From the NCBI GenBank assembly GCA_003140115.1, contig PLIQ01000382.1, positions 1 through 17,458 on the forward strand: a DNA stretch of 17,458 nucleotides, written 5' to 3'. A program made the position numbers and the translations under genes. Below, piece after piece: positions 1 through 6,885 of this stretch. Position 1 is the first letter of the stretch. The number at the start of each line of letters is the position of its first letter. The notes under the pieces were generated by a model. It had not been told where the DNA came from. It saw nothing but the letters and a program-made list of their open reading frames with translations, and did no database searches. The stretch comes from Actinomycetota bacterium (GTDB taxonomy: Bacteria > Actinomycetota > Actinomycetes > Streptosporangiales > Streptosporangiaceae).

Positions 1-159
1 GCCTTGAACTTTGGCGACTGCTGCACCTACGCGGTCGCCTCCGTGGCCGACGAACCGCTGCTGTGCCGGGGAAACGACTTCAGCCAGACCGACCTACTGC
101 TAGTCAGCCTCGATGCCGACCAGACGCCGAGCGACGAGGAATCCGGCACGCCCGGCTAG
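1..159 (+). CDS. VapC-like PIN-domain toxin, C-terminal fragment (5' end outside window)
   Basis: Frame 1 is open from the first base to a TAG at 157-159 and gives the last 52 residues of a protein. It begins ALNFGDC and continues with [13 protein letters not shown]. This matches the end of VapC-type PIN ribonucleases, where the usual pattern is LNFGDCxxYA...PLLFKGxDFxxTD. The third and fourth PIN acidic positions are present at fragment residues D6, D26 and D31. In the family these acids bind Mg2+ in the RNA-cleaving active site of a type II toxin-antitoxin pair. The antitoxin (VapB) would lie left of the window and cannot be seen. After the TDL motif there is an acidic tail of about 20 residues, longer than VapC usually carries. 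Assignment to the PIN/VapC family is good; toxin activity is inferred. Confidence 0.72.
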   Translation, partial: ALNFGDCCTYAVASVADEPLLCRGNDFSQTDLLLVSLDADQTPSDEESGTPG

Positions 160-297
160 GACGTCGGGTAGGTGATCGGCGCGGTTCCCTGCCACCCGGA
201 GTGGTGTGATTTGTCGGCGACCAGCGTTGGTAGGGGAGAGACGGAGGCGGGGAGACTTGGAGGGCGGGGCGGGCTGGGGGGATCGCGTGGTGGCGTA

Positions 298-303
298 TAG
301 CGT
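298..303 (+). promoter_or_regulatory. Possible -10 box (TAGCGT) for a leaderless aldo/keto reductase transcript
   Basis: TAGCGT fits the actinobacterial TANNNT -10 consensus and ends 6 nt before the ATG at 310. No Shine-Dalgarno sequence is visible upstream, so transcription starting at or next to the ATG is plausible. No good -35 match is visible. Confidence 0.35.
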
Positions 304-309
304 GCTGGC

Positions 310-1302
310 ATGGAGCACGCCAGACTCGGCCGGACTGGGCTGCAGGTTTCTAGGCTCTGCCTGGGGACGATGACCTTCGGACTGCAAAGCGACGAGAGTA
401 CGGCGGTCGCGATCCTCGACCGGGCCGCCGAGGGGGGCATCGACTTTCTCGATAGCTCCGATGCGTACCCGCTGGGCGGGGACCTGAGTACGCGGGGCAT
501 CACCGAGGAGATCCTCGGCCGCTGGCTGCGAGGCAAGCGGGACCGGTTCATCGTGGCCACCAAGTGTTTCGCCCCGACCGGGCCGGCGCCGTTTGACGGC
601 GGCAACTCCCGCAAGCACATCATGGCCGCCGTCGACGCCTCGCTGAGGCGGCTGCAGACCGACTACATCGACCTGTACCAACTGCACGGATATGACCGGG
701 CGACGCCGATCGACGAGACCCTGGGCGCGCTGGATGATCTGGTCCACGCCGGCAAGGTCCGGTACACCGGCTGCTCGAACTTCCTGACCTACCAGCTGGT
801 ACGGGCGGTCGGCCGCACCGAGACGCTCGGGCTGACGCGGCTGGACAGCGTGCAGCCCCGCTACAACCTGCTCTTCCGCCAGATCGAACGGGAAATGCTC
901 CCGTTCTGCCTCGAGGAAGGCGTGGGCGTCATCCCCTACAACCCGATCGCGGGCGGCTTGCTGTCGGGCAAGCACTCGCGGTCCGCCCCGCCTGCCGAAG
1001 GGACCCGCTTCACGCTCGGCACCGCGGGCGGGATGTACCAGGACCGGTACTGGCACGAACGGGAGTTCGGCACGGTCGACGAGCTCGGGCAGCTGGCCGA
1101 GAAGGCCGGGATCAACCTGGTCACCCTCGCGGTCGCCTGGGTGCTGGCCAATCCGGCCGTCACCGCGCCGATCATCGGCGCCAGCAGGCCCGATCAGCTG
1201 CAGGCGAGCCTGGCGGCCGCGGATCTCGTCCTCGACGGCGACCTGAAGCGGCAGCTCGACGAGCTCACGCATCAGTACCGCATGGGAGACGATCCCCGCT
1301 AA
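310..1302 (+). CDS. Aldo/keto reductase
   Basis: A 330-residue NAD(P)H-dependent oxidoreductase of the aldo/keto reductase superfamily, a cytosolic (beta/alpha)8 barrel that reduces aldehydes or ketones. The length is typical. The opening MEHARLGRTGLQVSRLCLGTM is the standard first strand of the family. The catalytic tetrad can be placed: D48 in FLDSSDAYP, Y53 in the same segment, K85 in IVATKCF and H126 in LYQLHGYD. The substrate-side segment VQPRYNLLFR and the C-terminal cofactor segment PIIGASRPDQL (about 287-297), which in this family contacts the adenosine phosphate, are both present. The ATG at 310 is chosen because it begins the family N-terminus directly; there is no ribosome binding site, but a TANNNT box lies 6 nt upstream. 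The gene stands alone and is convergent with the kelch gene. The substrate cannot be told from sequence. Confidence 0.95.
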   Translation: MEHARLGRTGLQVSRLCLGTMTFGLQSDESTAVAILDRAAEGGIDFLDSSDAYPLGGDLSTRGITEEILGRWLRGKRDRFIVATKCFAPTGPAPFDGGNSRKHIMAAVDASLRRLQTDYIDLYQLHGYDRATPIDETLGALDDLVHAGKVRYTGCSNFLTYQLVRAVGRTETLGLTRLDSVQPRYNLLFRQIEREMLPFCLEEGVGVIPYNPIAGGLLSGKHSRSAPPAEGTRFTLGTAGGMYQDRYWHEREFGTVDELGQLAEKAGINLVTLAVAWVLANPAVTAPIIGASRPDQLQASLAAADLVLDGDLKRQLDELTHQYRMGDDPR

Positions 1303-1330
1303 CCCGCTGGCCCAGGCGACGGGGCAAGGA

Positions 1331-1367
1331 AGCTCCCTGGACGCCGGGATACGGTGTCCAGGGAGCT
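1331..1367. terminator. Strong bidirectional hairpin terminator
   Basis: The left arm 1331-1346 (AGCTCCCTGGACGCCG) and right arm 1352-1367 (CGGTGTCCAGGGAGCT) pair over 16 bp with one G-T wobble around a 5-nt GGATA loop. It lies between the convergent ends of the aldo/keto reductase (stop ends 1302) and the kelch gene (stop at 1391-1393). No T-run follows on either side, as is usual for actinobacterial hairpin terminators. Termination in both directions is inferred from the position. Confidence 0.8.
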
Positions 1368-1390
1368 GGCCCGGGTGGACTGTCTGGCGG

Positions 1391-2776
1391 TCAGGACACC
1401 CGGACTTCGACCTCGCGGGAGGCGATGCCGTTGGCCACGACGCGCAGGTCGTAGCGGCCGTGGGCCAGGCCGGCCGGGACCGTGAACCGGGTGTGCACGG
1501 GGCGGTGACCGGTGGCCACGGCCATGGTGCTGTGGTCGAACGTCCGGCAGTAGTGCACCCGCGCGTCCTCGCTGATCAACCGGATGATCGGATAGTTCGT
1601 GGCCATGGTCGCGTCGTCGCCGTAGGCCACGGCCTGCGTCATGCCGTTGAACCGCTCGCCGTGGATGACGTAGGAGTGGCCGGGCCGCAGGTCTCGCGGG
1701 TGTTCGGTGATATGCGGGCGCCATTCGTCGTCGGCCTCGCCGACGGGGGTGTAGATCTCGATGGCCGGGCTCCCGGCGCTGAATAGGACCTGGCCGGTGG
1801 GCAGGACCAGCATCCGCCCGTCGTAGACGTTGCTGCCCGCGTTGGCGGGGGCGGGCGCGGGATCGAGCAGCTTGCCGTCGAACTCGAAGAACTGGCCGTT
1901 CTGGGCGTAGCCGCCGGTGTTCGGCGCGGTGCCCGCGACGCACAGGACGTGGCCGTTGGGGAGCACGCAGCCCGGCGCGTCGTTGGCCTTCAGCGGCGTG
2001 CCCGGCGAGCTGTCGGGGAAGTCGGGGCCCGCGGTCCAGGTCCCGGGCGTGGCGGGATCGGGATCCGGCCGGTAGACCGCGGTGTGGCCGTCGGCTCCGA
2101 CCTGGAACGCCGTGCCGTCCGGCCGGAGCAGGCAGGGACCGATCTCGATCGAGAAGTTGCTCTCGATCAGCGACACCGGGGTCTGCCCGGCGCTCACCCA
2201 GGTGCCCGCGGAGATCAGGTACTTCTCGGCGTACGGCGGGTTGGAGTTCTCCGGGGCCAGCACCGTGTCGTCGGGCATGAGGGTGAAGCCTTCCTCGGAG
2301 CTCGAGTCGGCCTTGTCGGCGCCCGGCGACCAGGTGCCGGTGTTCGGGTCGTAGATGGCGGTCCGGGTGTCATCGATCGAGCCCAGCAGGACCCGGCCGT
2401 CCGGCAGCACGCAGCAGGGCGCGTCGCCGATGTGCGTCCAGCCGGGCGTGCTGGCCGGGTGCCAGGCGTTGGCGACCGGGTCATAGATCTCGACCCGGTT
2501 CCAGTCGACGCCGACTGAGCCGCCGTTGTACTCGCCGCCGGCGACGAAGACGCGCCCATCGGCGAGCACCGCGGAGGCGTAGTACAGGCGCGCGTCGATC
2601 ATCGGAGCCAGGGGCGACCATGTGCCGTTCGCGTAGTCACCCCACTCGTCGGGCGTCAGGCGCCACCAGGCGGTGCCGTTCGACTCCTGGCCCATCACCG
2701 TGCCGTCGGTGAGCAGGAGCATGGTGCTGGCGTTGAATGCGGGCTGATTGGCAAGTGGCTGCCATGATCCGGGCAT
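1391..2776 (-). CDS. Kelch-like seven-bladed beta-propeller protein with C-terminal beta-sandwich domain
   Basis: A 461-residue protein. Seven copies of a strand-turn-strand motif of the form [L/M]x[D/N]GxV recur about every 50 residues: near 22-28, 70-77, 122-130, 166-173, 216-224, 271-279 and 323-331. This is the layout of a galactose-oxidase/kelch-type seven-bladed propeller. Residues about 352-461 form a separate beta-rich domain (PGHSYVIHGERF, FDHSTMAVATG, VPAGLAHGRYDL), like the E-set domain that follows the propeller in these proteins. There is no signal peptide or membrane segment, so the product looks cytoplasmic. At the spot where copper-radical oxidases have a Tyr-His copper pair in the last blade, this protein reads VYDG (Y318-D319); the blade-2 motif reads LYYAS. 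I therefore doubt oxidase activity. The start is well supported: GGGGAGG (2789-2783) lies 6 nt before the ATG. The gene is third in the minus-strand group after the amidase and membrane protein, with a 75-nt gap. Function unknown. Confidence 0.85.
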   Translation of the reverse strand: MPGSWQPLANQPAFNASTMLLLTDGTVMGQESNGTAWWRLTPDEWGDYANGTWSPLAPMIDARLYYASAVLADGRVFVAGGEYNGGSVGVDWNRVEIYDPVANAWHPASTPGWTHIGDAPCCVLPDGRVLLGSIDDTRTAIYDPNTGTWSPGADKADSSSEEGFTLMPDDTVLAPENSNPPYAEKYLISAGTWVSAGQTPVSLIESNFSIEIGPCLLRPDGTAFQVGADGHTAVYRPDPDPATPGTWTAGPDFPDSSPGTPLKANDAPGCVLPNGHVLCVAGTAPNTGGYAQNGQFFEFDGKLLDPAPAPANAGSNVYDGRMLVLPTGQVLFSAGSPAIEIYTPVGEADDEWRPHITEHPRDLRPGHSYVIHGERFNGMTQAVAYGDDATMATNYPIIRLISEDARVHYCRTFDHSTMAVATGHRPVHTRFTVPAGLAHGRYDLRVVANGIASREVEVRVS

Positions 2777-2790
2777 GTTCGGCCTCCCCG

Positions 2791-2810
2791 TGATGAGCGT
2801 TCCTTCATCA
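2791..2810. promoter_or_regulatory. Palindrome TGATGA-N8-TCATCA upstream of the kelch gene
   Basis: A perfect 6-bp inverted repeat with an 8-nt centre sits directly 5' of the kelch ribosome binding site (2783-2789) in the 75-nt gap after the membrane-protein gene. It could be an operator or a small mRNA hairpin. No promoter could be paired with it, so the role is a guess. Confidence 0.3.
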
Positions 2811-2851
2811 GGCCGGAGAGCGGCCAGGCCGGGTTGATACGTCGCGGTCAG

Positions 2852-4039
2852 TTAACCGGCTGACCCGCCCGTCCGGCCGCGCCGCCGCCAGGCCTGGCCG
2901 ATGACCGCGCTGAGCAAGCCTTTGGGTCGTGGCGGGTGGTCGAGCAGCCTGGCGTGGACAGGCACCCGCGTCCAGGGCTCGGCCTGATCGTGCGCGCGGC
3001 AGTAGATGGAATACACCACGAGGTCGCGGCGAAAGCGGCGGAGCGTATTCTTCATGAATACTTTCCTGTCGCTCGGTCTCTGGGCCGCGACTAGGAAAAA
3101 CGCCGCGAACGCGCCCAGGCTGAAAGAAAGCGACAGGAGCTGTTTCGTGATGACGGCTCCGTCGGGAAGCGTCTGGTAGACGTGAACCGAATTGGCTAGC
3201 GTCATGGTTTCGCTTTTGCTGATCAAGATGACCCCGATGATGATCAGCATGGCGGAGACGAACAGCGCGGTAGTGACGAGCGCGAAGGCGCAGAGCAGCC
3301 AGTAGCCCGCGTAAACCCAGATCGTGCCGGGTATGAGCGGCCGGACGATCGGCACCGGCCGGGCGCCGTGGTCCATGAACCTGGTGAACCTCTCCAGGTT
3401 CTTGCGCCTGACTCCCGCCAGCAGGTCTTTCGCTTGGGATTCGCTCAGATCAATATCGTCCCAGCAGGTCCAGCGGACCAGGAAAAGCAGGCTGGACAGC
3501 AGGAATACGGCGACGAGGACCGTGAATCTGACCGTGAAGCCGGTGCCGAGGATCCGCCAGGCATCATTGGTCACGAACACCACCACCACCGCCGTGATAA
3601 GGGGCGGTACGCCGCGGACGCCTCTCCGGAGCACGTCCCAGGAACTCTTGAGCACCGACCAGCCGATCTGCGAGGGTACGACAACGGCCAGCGACACGAT
3701 GTAGGGAAGGAGCACCAGCACCAGCGCGGCACCGTTCGGCAGCGCGCGCGAACCGAGCCATTTCGCGATGGGGCGCTGGCTCCAACGGGTCCATCGGGGC
3801 CACTCGCCCATCAGGGCTTCGGTCGCCCTTCCGGCGCTGTCCTGCTCCTTCTTCTTTTCCTTCTCGAGCCACGCGTTGGTGAACTTCATCAAGAAGCGGA
3901 TGTGCGTGACCAGCAAGGGCACCATGCCCCTACTCACCGCGTAAATCGCGGTCTTGTTCAGATCGGAGAGATACTTTCCCGGTGACCACGGCGGACTCTC
4001 CGGCGCCGGGTCTTGTCTCGGCACGGCATTAGCAGTCAT
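2852..4039 (-). CDS. Multi-pass membrane protein of unknown function
   Basis: A 395-residue protein that I do not recognise. Hydrophobic segments that could cross the membrane lie at about 103-123, 145-160, 169-189, 240-274 (long enough for one tilted or two helices) and 301-319. The N-terminus is polar, with a lysine/glutamate cluster at 59-66 (EKEKKKEQ), and is followed by Trp/Arg-rich sequence at 80-94. A charged loop of about 50 residues (190-238) separates the two membrane groups. The C-terminus from about 320 is strongly basic (for example NTLRRFRRDL and QAWRRRGR), suggesting it stays on the cytoplasmic side. The ATG at 4039 lies 25 nt after the amidase stop, so co-transcription with the amidase is likely. 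The G-run 3 nt before the ATG is a poor ribosome binding site. No catalytic motif, transporter signature or lipobox is visible. Confidence 0.8.
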   Translation of the reverse strand: MTANAVPRQDPAPESPPWSPGKYLSDLNKTAIYAVSRGMVPLLVTHIRFLMKFTNAWLEKEKKKEQDSAGRATEALMGEWPRWTRWSQRPIAKWLGSRALPNGAALVLVLLPYIVSLAVVVPSQIGWSVLKSSWDVLRRGVRGVPPLITAVVVVFVTNDAWRILGTGFTVRFTVLVAVFLLSSLLFLVRWTCWDDIDLSESQAKDLLAGVRRKNLERFTRFMDHGARPVPIVRPLIPGTIWVYAGYWLLCAFALVTTALFVSAMLIIIGVILISKSETMTLANSVHVYQTLPDGAVITKQLLSLSFSLGAFAAFFLVAAQRPSDRKVFMKNTLRRFRRDLVVYSIYCRAHDQAEPWTRVPVHARLLDHPPRPKGLLSAVIGQAWRRRGRTGGSAG

Positions 4040-4064
4040 GAGCCCCCCAGGGCGGTCCGGGCCG

Positions 4065-5504
4065 CTACGGTCCGGGCGGACCCCAGATCGGGGGGTGCCG
4101 GTCCTTCCAGGGGCGGGCCTCCTCGAGCTGGGCGGACAGGGAGATCAGGGGGCCCTCGTCGCCCATCCGGCCGCCCAGCATCACGCCGATCGGCAGGCCT
4201 TCGGCGTTCCAGTGCAGCGGGACGCTGACCGCGGGCAGGCCCGAGATGTTGTAGATCGCGGTCCACGGGGTGAACCGCTTCTGCCGCTCGAAGTTCTCCG
4301 CCGGGTCGACCTCGTCGAAGTAGCCGACCGGCACCGGCGGCAGGGCCAGGGTCGGGGTGAGGACGGCGTCGTAGGCGGCGAACGCGGCGATCGCCGGGCG
4401 GGTGACGAACTGCAGGTAGGCCTGGGCGAACAGGAAGTCGGCCGCGCCGGTGGCCCGGCCGAGCTCGCGCAGGTACTGGGTCAGCGGCAGCAGCACCTGC
4501 TCCTGCGCCGGGTCGACCGGGGTCAGCGTGGCGTAGCCGTGGTAGATGGTCTCGAAGAACGGGACCAGGTCCTGGCCCAGCGGCATGGCGATGTCCTCGA
4601 CCTCGTGGCCCAGGTCGGCCAGCAGGCGGCTGGCGTCCTCGTAGGCCGCGACGCAGTCCGGGTGCGGGTCCGCGCCGGGCACCGGGTTCTGCAGGGTACG
4701 GCCGATCCGCAGCCGGCCCGGCGGGCGGCTCGCGTAGCCGAGGAAGGTCTGGCCGGGTGGCAGCGGCGGCTGGGTGTACATGTCGCCGTGGTAGTTGCCC
4801 GCCATCACGTCCAGCAGCAGCGCGGCGTCGGCCACGGTCCTGGTGATGGGGCCCTCGATCCCGAAGCCGAGCAGGTCGGGGACGAGCGGGCCGCCGGAGA
4901 TCCGGCCGCGGGACGCCTTGATCCCGAACAGCCCGCAGACGCTGGAGGGGATGCGGATGGACCCGGCGCCGTCGCTGCCCTGGGCGGCGGGAGCCAAGCC
5001 CGCCGACACCGCGGCGGCTGCGCCGCCGCTCGACCCGCCCGCGGACCGGGACAGGTCCCACGGGGTCCGGGCCGGCGGGCCGATCCTGGTCTCGGTGTAG
5101 CACGGCAGCCCGAACTCGGGGGTGGAGGTCTTGCCGGTGATGACCACGCCGGCGTCCTTGAGCCGGGTCACGACGTAATCGTCGGTGTCCGGGACGTAGT
5201 TCTCGTAAGCTAGTGAGCCGAGCGTCTGACGCACGCCCGCGACCATGTTGAGGTCCTTGATCGGGATCGGGACGCCGGTCAGCGGCGGGAGTTCGGCGGG
5301 ATCGGCGGCTTGGGTGACGGCCTTCTCGGCGGCGGCGGCCTGCTCGGCGGCTAGGTCGGCGGTGACGGTGTAGAAGGCGCCGACCTGCTCGTTGAGCTCC
5401 TGCGTGCGGCGGAGATAATGATCGGTGACGGCGACCGGCGACAGGTCCTTCGTGCGGATCGCCGCAGCCAGCTCGATCGCGGTGAGCTCGTGAATCTGGG
5501 TCAT
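4065..5504 (-). CDS. Amidase-signature family hydrolase
   Basis: A 479-residue amidase-signature (AS) enzyme, which hydrolyses a C-N amide bond through a Ser-cisSer-Lys triad. K83 lies in PIPIKDL. The signature run starts at SAGGSSGGAAAAVSAGL, with S158 as the cis-serine, and continues to GSDGAGSIRIPSS, with S182 as the nucleophile. The 24-residue spacing of the two serines equals that of FAAH and related enzymes. Length and the C-terminal segment NISGLPAVSVPL with GVMLGG are normal for AS amidases. There is no signal peptide, so it is cytoplasmic. The flanking sequence IGPPARTPWDLSRSAGG resembles broad-specificity and nylon-oligomer-type amidases, but the substrate cannot be assigned; there is no companion GatB or GatC, which argues against GatA. 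The start ATG is preceded by a TANNNT box rather than a ribosome binding site. It is the first gene of the probable amidase-membrane protein-kelch operon. Confidence 0.93.
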   Translation of the reverse strand: MTQIHELTAIELAAAIRTKDLSPVAVTDHYLRRTQELNEQVGAFYTVTADLAAEQAAAAEKAVTQAADPAELPPLTGVPIPIKDLNMVAGVRQTLGSLAYENYVPDTDDYVVTRLKDAGVVITGKTSTPEFGLPCYTETRIGPPARTPWDLSRSAGGSSGGAAAAVSAGLAPAAQGSDGAGSIRIPSSVCGLFGIKASRGRISGGPLVPDLLGFGIEGPITRTVADAALLLDVMAGNYHGDMYTQPPLPPGQTFLGYASRPPGRLRIGRTLQNPVPGADPHPDCVAAYEDASRLLADLGHEVEDIAMPLGQDLVPFFETIYHGYATLTPVDPAQEQVLLPLTQYLRELGRATGAADFLFAQAYLQFVTRPAIAAFAAYDAVLTPTLALPPVPVGYFDEVDPAENFERQKRFTPWTAIYNISGLPAVSVPLHWNAEGLPIGVMLGGRMGDEGPLISLSAQLEEARPWKDRHPPIWGPPGP

Positions 5505-5512
5505 GGTAGGTG

Positions 5513-5518
5513 ATGCTA
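5513..5518 (-). promoter_or_regulatory. Possible -10 box (TAGCAT) for leaderless amidase transcript
   Basis: On the minus strand TAGCAT fits TANNNT and ends 8 nt before the amidase ATG at 5504. No Shine-Dalgarno sequence is present between them. No convincing -35 hexamer was found. Confidence 0.4.
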
Positions 5519-5661
5519 GACCACGAGCAGGCCGGGACGTTCGGCGTGTTACCGGGACGAATGGCCTGCTTTAAAAGAGCCGGAGCGGGCACAATCGTGG
5601 TAGCACGGTGCTGTGCGCTGAGTCCTAAGGCAGTTACGCTCAGGTAGTAGGTGAGAAACCG

Positions 5662-6837
5662 ATGGCGTGGCCGAAGCCGAGAAACCGCAGGTCAGTACCT
5701 ATGGAGACGTTGAACGATGGCGGGGGCGCACCGAACGGGGCACGGCCGCATGCCGTGGCACCGGGTCAGTCGGCCAGGCCGTCGTGGCCTGATGCGGAGC
5801 ACTGGCCCAGCGCCCACGCCACCGTCGCGCCGAGCCCCGACCAAGCCGAGCTGAGCCCGGTGGAAGACGCCGAAGATGAGCTGAGCCTCGCGGACGACGG
5901 CGAGGCTCAGGAGACCGATCCGGGCGACCGGCCGTTCTGGGAGAGCTGGGGGCAGGTCGACGACCCGGCCGAGCTGGACGATGCCGGCGACGGTTTCACC
6001 GACGGCGGGGCCGCGGACGACGCCGTCACGGACGTGGACCCGCGGCCCCGGCGGTCCTGGGAGCCGGTGGTCGCCGCCGTCGGTGAGACCCGCGAACAGC
6101 CGAAGGCCGAAGGCATCGGCGAGCACCTGGGCAGCCTGGCGCACCTGCGGGCGAACCCGCGGATGCGGGCCTGGCAGCGGCGGGTCATCATCGCGGTCAT
6201 CGCCGGGGTGGTCTTCGGCATCTTGCTGCACGACTGGCGGTGGGGGCTGACCATCGCCGTGGTCGCCGCCATCGCGGACACCATCATCGGGTCGCGGACC
6301 GTGTTCAACGGCCCGGCGGGCGTCCGCCTGACCGGGGCCCAGAAGCGCACGCTGCGGCAGCTGTCCAGCCTGGAGCGCAGGGGCTACCGAGCCATGCACA
6401 TCCTGCCCATCCCGGACAGCGAGGAGCAGATCGACCACCTGGTGATCGGCCCGGCGGGCGTGTTCGCGATCGACTCCGAGGCCTGGGACAAGCGGCTGCC
6501 GGTGCGGACGAGCAACCACCGGCAGCTGTGGCACGGGCCGCAGAGCATGCAAGACCGGCTCGAGCACGCCCACTGGGAGGCCGACCAGGCCGCCGCGTTG
6601 CTGTCGAGCGCGATGGGCAGCCCGGTTACGGTCCGCGCGGCGATGGCCGTGTACGGGCCGAAGATCCCCTGGGACGTGGCCGAGATCAGGGACGTCGACG
6701 TGTTCAGCGGCCCGCGGCTACGGGTCTACCTGCGCCGGCGGGCCCGGCAGCGCAACGCGCATCCGCTCAGCAAGAGCGAGATCGAGAGCATCGACAAGGC
6801 GGCCCACGTGGCGTTCCGGCGGGACCCGGCCAGCTGA
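5662..6837 (+). CDS. Membrane-anchored NERD (nuclease-related) domain protein
   Basis: A 391-residue protein in three parts. Residues 1-165 are acidic and low in complexity, probably disordered. Residues about 174-189 (VIIAVIAGVVFGILLH) and 194-212 (GLTIAVVAAIADTIIG) form two adjacent membrane helices. Residues about 227-345 are a NERD-like domain: LSSLERRGY, then EEQIDHLVIGPAGVFAIDSEAW and a C-terminal region with DVDVFSG. NERD domains are related to PD-(D/E)XK nucleases. D258 of IDHL is present, but the expected D-x-K reads D271-S272-E273, so the usual catalytic lysine is replaced by glutamate. The protein may bind rather than cut nucleic acid. The ATG at 5662 is supported by AGGTGAG (5649-5655) 6 nt upstream; an internal ATG at 5701 is less likely. 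It is divergent from the amidase and ends 48 nt before ilvD. Confidence 0.85.
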   Translation: MAWPKPRNRRSVPMETLNDGGGAPNGARPHAVAPGQSARPSWPDAEHWPSAHATVAPSPDQAELSPVEDAEDELSLADDGEAQETDPGDRPFWESWGQVDDPAELDDAGDGFTDGGAADDAVTDVDPRPRRSWEPVVAAVGETREQPKAEGIGEHLGSLAHLRANPRMRAWQRRVIIAVIAGVVFGILLHDWRWGLTIAVVAAIADTIIGSRTVFNGPAGVRLTGAQKRTLRQLSSLERRGYRAMHILPIPDSEEQIDHLVIGPAGVFAIDSEAWDKRLPVRTSNHRQLWHGPQSMQDRLEHAHWEADQAAALLSSAMGSPVTVRAAMAVYGPKIPWDVAEIRDVDVFSGPRLRVYLRRRARQRNAHPLSKSEIESIDKAAHVAFRRDPAS

Positions 6838-6850
6838 CCCGGCGTGCCGG

Positions 6851-6856
6851 TAGGCT
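6851..6856 (+). promoter_or_regulatory. Possible -10 box (TAGGCT) for ilvD
   Basis: TAGGCT (TANNNT) lies in the 48-nt gap after the NERD gene, 29 nt before the ilvD ATG, leaving room for the AGGGAG ribosome binding site. No clear -35 is visible, so read-through from the NERD gene is an alternative. Confidence 0.3.
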
Positions 6857-6885
6857 GGGGATCCTGACTTTTGAGGGAGATCACT

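Noticed and set aside
1..159. Complete toxin-antitoxin module at the left edge
   Set aside because: Only the toxin C-terminus is inside the window; neither the rest of the toxin nor an antitoxin can be seen.
3954..5213. 419-codon plus-strand frame opposite the amidase and membrane protein
   Set aside because: Antisense high-GC shadow of Gly/Arg/Val composition with no domain.
4036..5592. 518-codon minus-strand frame overlapping the amidase
   Set aside because: It is an Arg/Pro/Gly-rich frame-shifted shadow of the amidase, whose own frame has full catalytic motifs.
6871..6885. TTG start extending ilvD by five codons
   Set aside because: It overlaps the ribosome binding site of the ATG at 6886, which gives the E. 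coli-like N-terminus.
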